NCBI GenBank assembly: GCA_035447065.1
Contig: DAOTGJ010000006.1
Span: 61,720-125,719, forward strand
DNA: 64,000 bases
Direction of reading: 5' to 3'
Source of the DNA: CALEMW01 sp035447065
GTDB taxonomy: Bacteria > Krumholzibacteriota > Krumholzibacteriia > LZORAL124-64-63
The notes beneath the pieces were generated by a model. It ran no database searches. It was given only the letters and a program-made list of their open reading frames with translations, and was not told the DNA's origin. A program made the position numbers and the translations under genes. Position 1 is the stretch's first letter; each line of letters opens with the position of its first letter. Shown piece by piece: positions 19,299-28,363 of the stretch.

Positions 19299-19741
19299 AC
19301 CCCACGATCCACGTGCTCAACGGTCCCAACATGGACCGTCTCGGCCTGCGCGAGCCGGATCTCTACGGCCGCACCACCTACGCGGAGCTGACCGCCCGCT
19401 GCGAGGCGGTGGGCCGGGAGCTGGGCCTGGACGTGCTCTGCCGCCAGAGCGCCCACGAGGGCGACCTGGTGGACTGGCTGCACCAGGCCGACGCCGAGGC
19501 CCGGGCCGTGATCCTCAACGCGGCGGCCTACACCCACACCTCGGTGGCCGTCCGCGACGCCGTGAGCTCCCTGTCCATCCCCGTGGTGGAGGTCCATGTG
19601 ACCAACCCCCACGCCCGCGAGGACTTCCGTCGCCGCAACCTGCTCTCCGACGTGGTCTGGGCCACCCTGGCCGGCTTCGGACCCGAGGGCTACGAGCTCG
19701 CCCTGCGCGGCCTGGCGGCCCGCCTGGCCGCCGACGGCTGA
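19295..19741 (+). CDS. aroQ: 3-dehydroquinate dehydratase, type II
   Basis: A 148-residue type II dehydroquinase for the third step of the shikimate pathway (3-dehydroquinate to 3-dehydroshikimate). All hallmarks are present: LNGPNMDRLGLREPDLYG (with the catalytic Tyr), QSAHEGDLVDWLH, NAAAYTHTSVAVRDA and VEVHVTNPHARE (with the general-acid His region). The length is typical of the dodecameric enzyme. ATGA overlap with the TPR gene. The other shikimate genes are not in the window. Confidence 0.97.
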   Translation: MNPTIHVLNGPNMDRLGLREPDLYGRTTYAELTARCEAVGRELGLDVLCRQSAHEGDLVDWLHQADAEARAVILNAAAYTHTSVAVRDAVSSLSIPVVEVHVTNPHAREDFRRRNLLSDVVWATLAGFGPEGYELALRGLAARLAADG

Positions 19742-19754
19742 CCCCTCCCGCCGA

Positions 19755-19782
19755 TTGCCTTTTCGCAACCCCCGTGTTATCA
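19755..19782 (+). promoter_or_regulatory. Putative promoter of efp
   Basis: TTGCCT at 19755-19760, a 16-bp spacer and TTATCA at 19777-19782, 50 bp before the TTG start of efp. The local A+T content is higher than in the surroundings. Confidence 0.45.
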
Positions 19783-19831
19783 ATGAGCGGCCCGGAACCA
19801 TCCGGAGCCGAACCCCCAAAGGAGTGCTGCC

Positions 19832-20389
19832 TTGGCCGATACCAGCGATTTCCGGACCGGACTGGTCATGGACTACAAGCATGGCCTGTGGACCATCGTG
19901 GATTTCCAGCACGTGAAGCCGGGCAAGGGCGCCGCCTTCGTGCGGACCAAGCTGAAGAACGTGGAGACCGGGAAGGTGGTGGAGGAGACCTTCCGGGCCG
20001 GCGAGAAGATCGAGGAGGTCCGGCTGGAGCGCCGCGACTACCAGTATCTCTACCAGGACGGGGAGTTCCTCACCTTCATGAGCCTGGAGACCTACGAGCA
20101 GATCAGCCTGCCGGCGGACCGCCACGAGGAGCTCACCAAGTACGTGAAGGAGAGCGAGACGGTCAGCATGCTGCTGCGCGAGGGGATGCCCCTGCTGGTG
20201 GAGCCCCCCGTGTCGGTGGATCTGCTGGTGGCCCAGACGGACCCCGGCGTGCGCGGCGACACCGCCCAGGGCGGCTCCAAGCCCGCCACCATGGAGACCG
20301 GCCTCGTGGTCCAGGTTCCCCTGTTCATCGAGGAGGGGGAGACCCTTCGCATCGACACCCGTACCGGCAAGTACATGGGACGCGCCTAG
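19832..20389 (+). CDS. efp: Translation elongation factor P
   Basis: A 185-residue EF-P, which enters the ribosomal E site to relieve stalling at polyproline. The three beta-barrel domains are present: the N-terminal KOW-like domain (about 1-65), the central OB domain (about 66-128) and the C-terminal OB domain (about 129-185) ending with the signature region around ETLRIDTRTGKYMGRA. The tip loop reads VKPGKGAAF, so Lys32 is the residue expected to be modified (lysine-type, not the arginine-rhamnose type). The start is a TTG at 19832 with AAAGGAG seven bases upstream; no ATG or GTG lies closer. Pro-rich neighbours such as the TonB-like protein would be natural clients (inference). Confidence 0.96.
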   Translation: MADTSDFRTGLVMDYKHGLWTIVDFQHVKPGKGAAFVRTKLKNVETGKVVEETFRAGEKIEEVRLERRDYQYLYQDGEFLTFMSLETYEQISLPADRHEELTKYVKESETVSMLLREGMPLLVEPPVSVDLLVAQTDPGVRGDTAQGGSKPATMETGLVVQVPLFIEEGETLRIDTRTGKYMGRA

Positions 20390-20415
20390 GCGCCCCGCGC
20401 ATCGGAAGGAGCGGC

Positions 20416-20889
20416 ATGGATATCGCGAAGGTCCGCGAGCTGGTCGAGCTGGTCGAGAACAGCAAGATCGACGAGCTGGAAATCACGAGCAAGGACGCCA
20501 CGATCCGCATCCAGAAGTCCAGCGGCGTGCGCACGGAGTACGTGGCCCACGCCCCGGCGGCCCATCTGGCCCACATGGCCCATGCGCCCGCCCCGCATCC
20601 CGCGCCCGAGGCCGCGGCGGCTCCCGCCGCCTCGCCCGAGCGGGCCACCTGGAAGGAGGTGCGGTCGCCCATCGTGGGCACCTTCTATTCCGCGCCTTCG
20701 CCCGACGCGCCGTCCTTCGCCTCGGTGGGGGACCGGGTCACGCCCGGACAGACCCTGTGCATCGTCGAGGCCATGAAGGTCATGAACGAGATCGAGGCCG
20801 AGTTCGGCGGCGTGATCAAGGAGGTCATGGTGGAGAACGGCTCGCCCGTGGAGGCCGAGGCCGTGCTCTTCCTGGTCGATCCGTCCTGA
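20416..20889 (+). CDS. accB: Biotin carboxyl carrier protein of acetyl-CoA carboxylase
   Basis: A 157-residue BCCP, carrier of the biotin that is carboxylated by AccC and then used to make malonyl-CoA. The N-terminal helix region is followed by an Ala/Pro/His-rich flexible linker (about 45-75) and the C-terminal biotinyl domain with EAMKVMNE; Lys121 is the biotinylation site. The characteristic thumb insertion of BCCP (SPDAPSFASVGDRV) is present. ATG 20416 has GGAAGGA upstream and lies 26 bp after efp, so it is probably co-transcribed with it. accC follows after 180 bp with its own promoter. Confidence 0.95.
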   Translation: MDIAKVRELVELVENSKIDELEITSKDATIRIQKSSGVRTEYVAHAPAAHLAHMAHAPAPHPAPEAAAAPAASPERATWKEVRSPIVGTFYSAPSPDAPSFASVGDRVTPGQTLCIVEAMKVMNEIEAEFGGVIKEVMVENGSPVEAEAVLFLVDPS

Positions 20890-20907
20890 CGTCGGCAGCC
20901 GACACCT

Positions 20908-20948
20908 GCGCGGGCGCTTCTCCGGCGGCACCGGGGGAGCGCCCGCGC
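20908..20948 (+). other. Strong GC-rich hairpin between accB and accC
   Basis: The arms at 20908-20918 and 20938-20948 are perfect 11-bp complements around a 19-nt loop, starting 19 bp after the accB stop. No T-run follows, so it is not a standard intrinsic terminator. It could stabilise the upstream mRNA end or attenuate read-through. Confidence 0.45.
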
Positions 20949-20966
20949 CCGTGAACCACGCCGCCC

Positions 20967-20995
20967 TTGCCAAGAGCGCGTCCGCGCGGGACAAT
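20967..20995 (+). promoter_or_regulatory. Putative promoter of accC-ftsK
   Basis: TTGCCA at 20967-20972, a 17-bp spacer and GACAAT at 20990-20995, 75 bp before the accC start. This match is close to consensus and suggests accC can be expressed apart from accB. Confidence 0.6.
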
Positions 20996-21069
20996 GGCCC
21001 GCGCCCAAGGGCCCGCGCCCGCGGGACGGTGGTCTCAGCATCCGGGCCCCCACATCGGGAGAGAGCCGC

Positions 21070-22432
<1,363 letters not shown>

Positions 22433-22455
<23 letters not shown>

Positions 22456-24880
22456 CAAGGGCGACGGCATCTGGGCTTCGCCGCGCTTCGCGGGGCTGCT
22501 GCAGGTGGCCCTGGGGGCGTGGCTGCTGCTGTCCCTGACCGGCGGGACCCCGTCCTGGTGGACGGCCCTGAACGAGCCGGGCGCCGTGGACCTCTTCCGC
22601 GCCGACAACCCCGGCGGCCCGGTGGGCAGCCTGGCCGCCTTCGCCTGCCGCGCCCTGTGCGGACAGGTGTGGGCCTGGGCCGCGGCGGCCTGGCTCCTGG
22701 CGCGGGGCCTGCTGCTGACGGTGCGCCGCGCCGCGCCGGCGTTGCCCTGGCCGGACCGCGCGGTGCCCCTGGCCGCGGCCTCGGCCGCCTGGCTCGCCCA
22801 GCCCGTGGGCTGGTGGGACACGGTGCGCTCGGCGGACCTGGGCGGCGCGCCCGCCTTCTACCTGGCCCGCGGCTTCCACGCCCTGTTCGGCGGCGCCGGC
22901 GGCCTGATCTTCCTCAGCTTCTTCCTGCTCACGGCCCTGGTGCTGGTCTTCCGGCCCTGGCTGGGCCGCGTGGCCGACGCCACCGAGGGCCTGATGGACG
23001 GCGCCGCGGCCGGCGCCGGCAACGTGGGCCGCGGGCTCGCGGCCGTGCTGCTCGCGCCCTGGCGCCTGCTGCGCGGCGCCGTGGGCGTGTGGGTGGGCCT
23101 GTTCTCCGGCCGCGGCCGCGCCGCGGCCGACGACGACGAGGACGGCGTGGAGGAGGCGCCCCGCCGCGTGCGCGCCGCCAAGGCCGATGCCGCCGCCGCG
23201 GCGCCTGCGGCCGTGGAAGCCGAGCCCCGCCGCGTGCACCGCGCCCGCTCCGAGGAGGTGGAGGCGTTCGCCTCCGGCGCCGCGGACCTGGAGGACGACG
23301 CCGCGCCCGCGCCGGTCACCGTGCGCCGCGCCGGCGGCGGCAGCGTGAGCACGCTGACCGTGGGCGACGGGGAGGAGTTCCCCGAGGTCTCCGGCTCCCA
23401 GATGACGGACCCGGACCAGGTGCTGCCCCTGCCGGACCTGTCGCTGCTCCACGATCCGCCGCCGCAGATCCGCGACGTGAGCGAGGACGCCCTCAACGCC
23501 TCGGCGGACCTGCTGGAGGAGACCCTGCGCTCCTTCGGCGTGGACGGCTCCGTGAAGGACGTGCGGCCCGGACCGGTGGTCACCACCTTCGAGTACCAGC
23601 CGGCCTCGGGCGTGAAGGTCAACGCCATCGTCCAGCGCACCGACGACCTGGCCCTGGCCATGAAGGCCCGCTCCATCCGCATGGAGGCGCCCATCCCGGG
23701 CAAGGCGGCGGTGGGCATCGAGATCCCCAATCCCGAGCAGGAGATGGTCTCCATGAAGGAGGTCCTGACCCTGGCCCAGGACCGCCTGGACAAGCCGCTC
23801 TCGGTGGTGCTGGGGCGCGACGTCTTCGGCGAGGCCGTCTGCATCGACCTGGCCGCCCAGCCGCACCTGCTGGTGGCGGGCTCCACCGGCAGCGGCAAGA
23901 GCGTGTGCATCAACGCCATGATCACCTCGCTGCTGCTGCGCTGCGATCCCAGCGTGGTGCGCATGCTGCTGATCGATCCCAAGATGCTGGAGCTGAACGT
24001 CTACAACGACATCCCGCACCTGCTCACGCCGGTGATCACGGATCCCAAGGAGGCGCTGCGCGGGCTGAAGTGGATGGAGGCCCAGATGGACCACCGCTAC
24101 CGGCGGCTGGCCAAGCACAGCGTGCGCAACATCGAGGGCTACAACGCCAAGGTGGCGGCCGGGCAGATCACCGATCAGGACGGCGCGGTGGTGCGCGAGC
24201 CCATGCCCTACTACCTGTGCATCGTGGACGAGCTGGCGGACCTCATGGTGCAGCTGGGCCAGGAGATCGAGCTGCCCATCACGCGCATCGCCCAGAAGGC
24301 GCGCGCCGTGGGCATCCACCTGATCCTGGCCACGCAGCGGCCCAGCGTGGACGTGCTCACGGGCGTCATCAAGGCCAACGTGCCCTGCCGCATCGCCTTC
24401 CGCGTGATCCAGAAGAACGACTCGCGCACCATCCTGGACGCCAACGGGGCCGAGAAGCTCCTGGGCCGCGGCGACATGCTCTACCTGCAGCCCGGCCGCG
24501 CCCAGCCCATGCGCGTGCACGGGGCGTACGTGGACATCGAGGAGTGCGAGGCCGTGGCCGGGCACTGGCGCGACTTCAAGGACGCCACCCGGGCCATCAC
24601 CCTGGAGGAGGAGAAGGCCTCCGCCGGCGGGCTGGACCTGGAGGACGATCCCCTCTTCGAGCGCGCCCGCGAGTTCGTGGTGCTCAGCCAGCACGGCTCC
24701 ACCAGCATGCTGCAGCGCAAGCTGCAGGTGGGCTACGCCCGCGCCGGGCGGCTCATGGATCTGCTGGAGCATGCGGGCGTGGTGGGGCCGTTCATCGGCA
24801 GCAAGGCGCGCGAGGTGATCATGAAGCCGGACGATCTGCAGGCCCTGGAAGCGGCCGAGGGAGGCGAGCAGGAATGGTGA
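22433..24880 (+). CDS. ftsK: FtsK/SpoIIIE-family DNA translocase
   Basis: An 815-residue septal DNA pump that clears chromosome DNA at division and activates XerCD recombination. About four membrane segments occupy residues 15-205; an acidic, Ala/Arg-rich linker follows (about 230-310). The motor has Walker A GSTGSGKS (483-490), DPKMLELNVYNDIPHLL and a Walker B region YYLCIVDELADLM. The C-terminal winged-helix gamma domain, which reads KOPS-type sequences, is present (about 740-805: ARAGRLMDLLEHAGVVGP). The start is GTG 22433, inside the accC end, with AAGGAAGGG about ten bases upstream. It overlaps rimO by 7 bp. Confidence 0.95.
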
Positions 24881-26286
24881 GGCGCCCGCACTCCGTGTTC
24901 GCGGCCACGTTGGGCTGCGACAAGAACCTGGTGGACAGCGAGGCCCTGCTGGGCCGCTTCGCCGCGCGCGGGCTGCGGGTGACCCATGACCCCGACGAGG
25001 CCGACGTGTGGGTGCTCAACACCTGCGGCTTCATCGAGGCCGCCCGCCGCGACAGCATGGACGCCATCGCCCGCATGTGCGAGGAGAAGGGCGACCGCCT
25101 GCTGGTGGTCACCGGCTGCCTGACCCAGGAGCGCGGGGAGGAGATCCGCCGCGACTACCCCGCCATCGACCTGGTCTCCGGCATCGGCAACTTCGACCAG
25201 GTGGTCCAGGCCCTCACGTCCGGCGAGGACATGGTGCCGGTGGGCCGCCCCGACGACGTCCGCTACGAGGGCCTGCGCGACCGCCCCCTGCTCACGCCGC
25301 CCCACCTGGCCTTCATGAAGATCAGCGAGGGCTGCAACTTCCGCTGCTCCTTCTGCCGCATCCCCCTGATCCGCGGCGATCAGCGCAGCCGCACCGTGGC
25401 GGAGCTGGCCGACGAGGCCCGCCGCCTCGCCGCCCGCGGCGTGCGCGAGCTGATGCTCGTCAGCCAGAACACCAGCGACTACGGCCGCGACACGGGCGAG
25501 GGCCTGGAGTCCCTGGTGGCCGAACTTTCCGGCGTGCCGGAACTGGAATGGGTGCGTCTGCATTATCTCTACCCCGGTCTGATCGGGACCGACGCCATGC
25601 GCCGCATCCTGGACACGCCCAAGGTGCTTCCGTACCTGGACATGCCCGTGCAGCACGCGGCGCCGGCGGTGCTCAAGGCCATGAACCGGCCCTTCCGCAC
25701 GGACGCCCTGGCGCGCTTCTTCACCGACCTGCGCGCCGAGCGCCCGGACCTGGCCCTGCGCACCACGGTGCTCCTGGGCTTCCCGGGCGAGACGGAGGAC
25801 GACGTGGAGCAGGTGCTGGACTTCCTGGCCGCGGTGCGGTTTGACCACGTGGGCACCTACCGCTACTCTCCCGAGGCCGGCACGTCGGGCGCGTCCCTGA
25901 CCGACCTGGTGGACGACGAGGAGGTGGCGGACCGCGAGGCGCGCGTCCTGGACCTCCAGACCGAGATCGCCCGCGAGCGCCAGCTCACCCGCCTGGGCGG
26001 CGCGCACCGCCTTGTGGTGGACCGGCTGGAGGACGCGGAGGACTGGCGTCCCGTGCTGGAAGACCTGGAGGACCGCGTGGACGACGCCGACCTGGACTGG
26101 CTGGAGACCGCGGAGACCGTGGCCGTGGCCCGCAGCCGCCACCAGGCCTACGAGATGGACGGGGTCGTGCTCCTGGACGGAGCCGGTCGGACCCCCGGAG
26201 AGTGGCTGGACGCGCGCTGGACCGCCGTGACCCCCTTCGACGCCGCCGCGGCGGCGCTGGACCCTGGAAAGGACGCTGGATCATGA
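24874..26286 (+). CDS. rimO: Ribosomal protein S12 methylthiotransferase
   Basis: A 470-residue radical-SAM methylthiotransferase that modifies an aspartate of ribosomal protein S12. The N-terminal MTTase domain carries the three Cys of the auxiliary cluster (LGCDKNLVDSE; LNTCGFIE; TGCLTQE). The radical-SAM motif is CNFRCSFC, with Cys154, Cys158 and Cys161. RIPLIRGDQRSR and the LLGFPGETEDD region follow, with a C-terminal TRAM RNA/protein-binding domain. LGCDKNLVDSE separates RimO from MiaB. ATG 24874 overlaps the ftsK stop by 7 bp. Length is slightly above typical. Confidence 0.95.
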   Translation: MVRRPHSVFAATLGCDKNLVDSEALLGRFAARGLRVTHDPDEADVWVLNTCGFIEAARRDSMDAIARMCEEKGDRLLVVTGCLTQERGEEIRRDYPAIDLVSGIGNFDQVVQALTSGEDMVPVGRPDDVRYEGLRDRPLLTPPHLAFMKISEGCNFRCSFCRIPLIRGDQRSRTVAELADEARRLAARGVRELMLVSQNTSDYGRDTGEGLESLVAELSGVPELEWVRLHYLYPGLIGTDAMRRILDTPKVLPYLDMPVQHAAPAVLKAMNRPFRTDALARFFTDLRAERPDLALRTTVLLGFPGETEDDVEQVLDFLAAVRFDHVGTYRYSPEAGTSGASLTDLVDDEEVADREARVLDLQTEIARERQLTRLGGAHRLVVDRLEDAEDWRPVLEDLEDRVDDADLDWLETAETVAVARSRHQAYEMDGVVLLDGAGRTPGEWLDARWTAVTPFDAAAAALDPGKDAGS

Positions 26287-26969
26287 GGTGCCCCTTCGCC
26301 GTCGCCGTGCGGCGGTCGCTGATCGTCTGGCTGCTGCTCGTCATGGGCTCCGCGTCGGCGATCGCCGGAACCGCGTCCCCGGACACCCTGCGCACCAACC
26401 TCTGGATGACCGAGTCGCTCCTGCGCGAAATCCTGCACGAGGGCGTGAGCGTGCTGCCGGACGACGGCATGCCCGTGCTGCTGACGCCCCGCGGCCGCCA
26501 CCCGGGCCTGGACCTCATGCGCTCCCTGGCCGCCGGCATGGTGGACGACGCCGGGCATCAGGCCGTCCTCATGGACGAGCTGGGCGACGACGAGCCCCTG
26601 GCCCTGCCGCCGGCGGAGTCGGTGCCCTACGAGCTGCGCTTCAGCCTGGAGGACGTGCGCCTGGAGTACCCCCGCGTGGGCCGACGCCTGGGCCTGTGGC
26701 GCTCGTGGGTGGACCGCGACCTCGAGGTGAGCGGCCAGGTCACCGTGCGCGACCGCCGCAGCGGCATGCTGCTCATGGACGACCGCCTGGCCCGCAGCTT
26801 CTCGGACCGTCTGCCCGCCGGCCGGCTCGACGCTTTGGAGACGCCGGCCTTCGCCTTCACCAGCGCGGAACCCGATGAGGGCGGCATCCCCGCCGTGTTC
26901 GAGGAGGTGGTGGTGCTGGGCGCCCTGGTGGGCCTGGTGGCCGCCTACTTCGCCACCACCGCGGACTGA
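26283..26969 (+). CDS. Hypothetical exported protein with C-terminal membrane segment
   Basis: A 228-residue protein of unrecognised family. Residues 1-29 form a signal peptide (LIVWLLLVMGSASAIAG). The middle is soluble, with TNLWMTESLLREILHEG and a beta-rich part (YELRFSLEDVRLEYPR, DLEVSGQVTVRDRRSG). A final hydrophobic segment (about 207-224) could anchor it. ATG 26283 overlaps rimO by 4 bp, and bamD starts 33 bp after it, suggesting a periplasmic role linked to envelope assembly (inference only). Confidence 0.65.
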   Translation: MRCPFAVAVRRSLIVWLLLVMGSASAIAGTASPDTLRTNLWMTESLLREILHEGVSVLPDDGMPVLLTPRGRHPGLDLMRSLAAGMVDDAGHQAVLMDELGDDEPLALPPAESVPYELRFSLEDVRLEYPRVGRRLGLWRSWVDRDLEVSGQVTVRDRRSGMLLMDDRLARSFSDRLPAGRLDALETPAFAFTSAEPDEGGIPAVFEEVVVLGALVGLVAAYFATTAD

Positions 26970-27002
26970 CGGCCCGGAACCCACGAGGAAGGAACCCAGC
27001 CC

Positions 27003-27761
27003 ATGCTTCGCCGCACCGTTCCCGGTCTCCTGGCCCTGGCCCTGCTCGGCGTCCTCGCCGTGCTGGGCTGCGGCATGTCCAACCCGCATCCCCTGGGCAG
27101 CTACGAGCGCGCCCTGGCCTTCCGCGAGGGCGGCAAGAACCAGGACGCCGTGGACGCCTACGCCGCCTTCCTGCGCCGCAGCCCCACGGACTCCCTGGCG
27201 GCCCTGGCGCAGTTCGAGAAGGCGCAGAGCTACATGGCGCTCAAGGAGTATCCCCTGGCCGTGGTGGAGTTCCAGATCCTCCGCCAGGAGTACCCCACCA
27301 GCGAGCTGGCGGAGGCCTCCCAGTACCAGGAGTGCCTGGCGCTGATGGGACAGCTCCACGGCGTGGACCGCGACATCACGCCGGCCCACGAGGCCCGCGA
27401 GAAGCTCCTGGGCTTCCTGCGCACGTACCCGGACTCCGAGTTCGCCGACGAGGCCCGCGGCCTCCTCACCCAGATCAGCGATCTCGTGGTCCGCAAGCAG
27501 ATGCGCTCGGTGGAGCTCTACCGACGGCTGAAGAAGCCCGAGTCCGCCGCCATCGTCATGGACCGGCTGCTGGCCACCGAGCGCCGCAGCACCCTGCTGC
27601 CCCGCGTCCTGCTCGCCCGCGCCGAGGTGGCCCGCGGCATGGGCCAGGGCGACGAGGCCGACGGCTTCCTGCGCAGCCTGGTGGACGAGTACCCCGACAG
27701 CGCCGAGGCCGCCCGCGCCCAGAAGCGCCTCCAAGCGGGGGGCGAGGAAGGGCAGGAGTGA
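27003..27761 (+). CDS. bamD: BamD-like outer-membrane assembly lipoprotein
   Basis: A 252-residue TPR lipoprotein resembling BamD/YfiO, which with BamA inserts beta-barrel proteins into the outer membrane. The signal peptide ends in lipobox LAVLGC, giving Cys23 as the lipidated residue. TPR helices follow: YERALAFREGGKNQDAVDAY, LAQFEKAQSYMALKEYPLAV, and EFQILRQEYPTSELAEASQY, a stretch typical of BamD. ATG 27003 with AAGGAA upstream. A generic TPR lipoprotein such as CpoB is less likely given the motif set. It overlaps nadD by 4 bp. Confidence 0.85.
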   Translation: MLRRTVPGLLALALLGVLAVLGCGMSNPHPLGSYERALAFREGGKNQDAVDAYAAFLRRSPTDSLAALAQFEKAQSYMALKEYPLAVVEFQILRQEYPTSELAEASQYQECLALMGQLHGVDRDITPAHEAREKLLGFLRTYPDSEFADEARGLLTQISDLVVRKQMRSVELYRRLKKPESAAIVMDRLLATERRSTLLPRVLLARAEVARGMGQGDEADGFLRSLVDEYPDSAEAARAQKRLQAGGEEGQE

Positions 27762-28363
27762 TCCGGGCCCTGTACGGGGGCTCCTTCGATCCCTTCCACG
27801 AGGGGCATCTGGCCGTGGTGAACCACCTGCTGGATCACGGTCTGTGCGACCACGTCCACGTGGTCCCCGCGGGCCTCTCGCCCTTCAAGCACGGCAACGA
27901 GGCGTCGCCCGACCAGCGGCTGGCCATGGCCCGGGCCGCCCTGGCCGGCCTGCCCCGCGTGAGCGTGGACGACCGCGAGGCGCGGGCCGACGGCCCGAGC
28001 TGGACCGTGACCACCCTCGCCGCCCTGGCCGCCGAGCATCCCGGGGACGCCTGGCGCCTCGTGATGGGGGCCGACGCCGCCGCCGGCCTGCCCCGCTGGC
28101 GCGACGCCGACCGTCTGCTCGTGCTCGCGCGGCTGATCATCCTGGCCCGCCGCGGGCAGCCGGTGCCGGATTGGGCGGAGAACGTGCACGCGGTGGTGCT
28201 GCGCGACTTCGACGTGCCCGTGTCGGCCACGGACCTGCGCCGGCGCCTGGCCGCGGGGGAGGCCGACGGCCTGCCCCTGCCGCCCGCCGTGCTCCGGCAC
28301 ATCCGCGCCCACGGCCTGTACGGCGCACGCCCCGACCCGAACGGAGGTCCTCCGTGTCCCTGA
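27758..28363 (+). CDS. nadD: Nicotinate-nucleotide adenylyltransferase
   Basis: A 201-residue NadD that makes nicotinate adenine dinucleotide from NaMN and ATP. It opens with YGGSFDPFHEGHLAVV (HxGH-type nucleotidyltransferase motif), has VPAGLSPFKHG and the mid-motif RLVMGADAAAGLPRWRDADR, and ends with VSATDLRRRLAAGE, the equivalent of the ISSTxIR motif. GTG 27758 overlaps bamD by 4 bp. The last 10 bp overlap polA. nadB of the same pathway is at 49763. Confidence 0.95.
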   Translation: MIRALYGGSFDPFHEGHLAVVNHLLDHGLCDHVHVVPAGLSPFKHGNEASPDQRLAMARAALAGLPRVSVDDREARADGPSWTVTTLAALAAEHPGDAWRLVMGADAAAGLPRWRDADRLLVLARLIILARRGQPVPDWAENVHAVVLRDFDVPVSATDLRRRLAAGEADGLPLPPAVLRHIRAHGLYGARPDPNGGPPCP

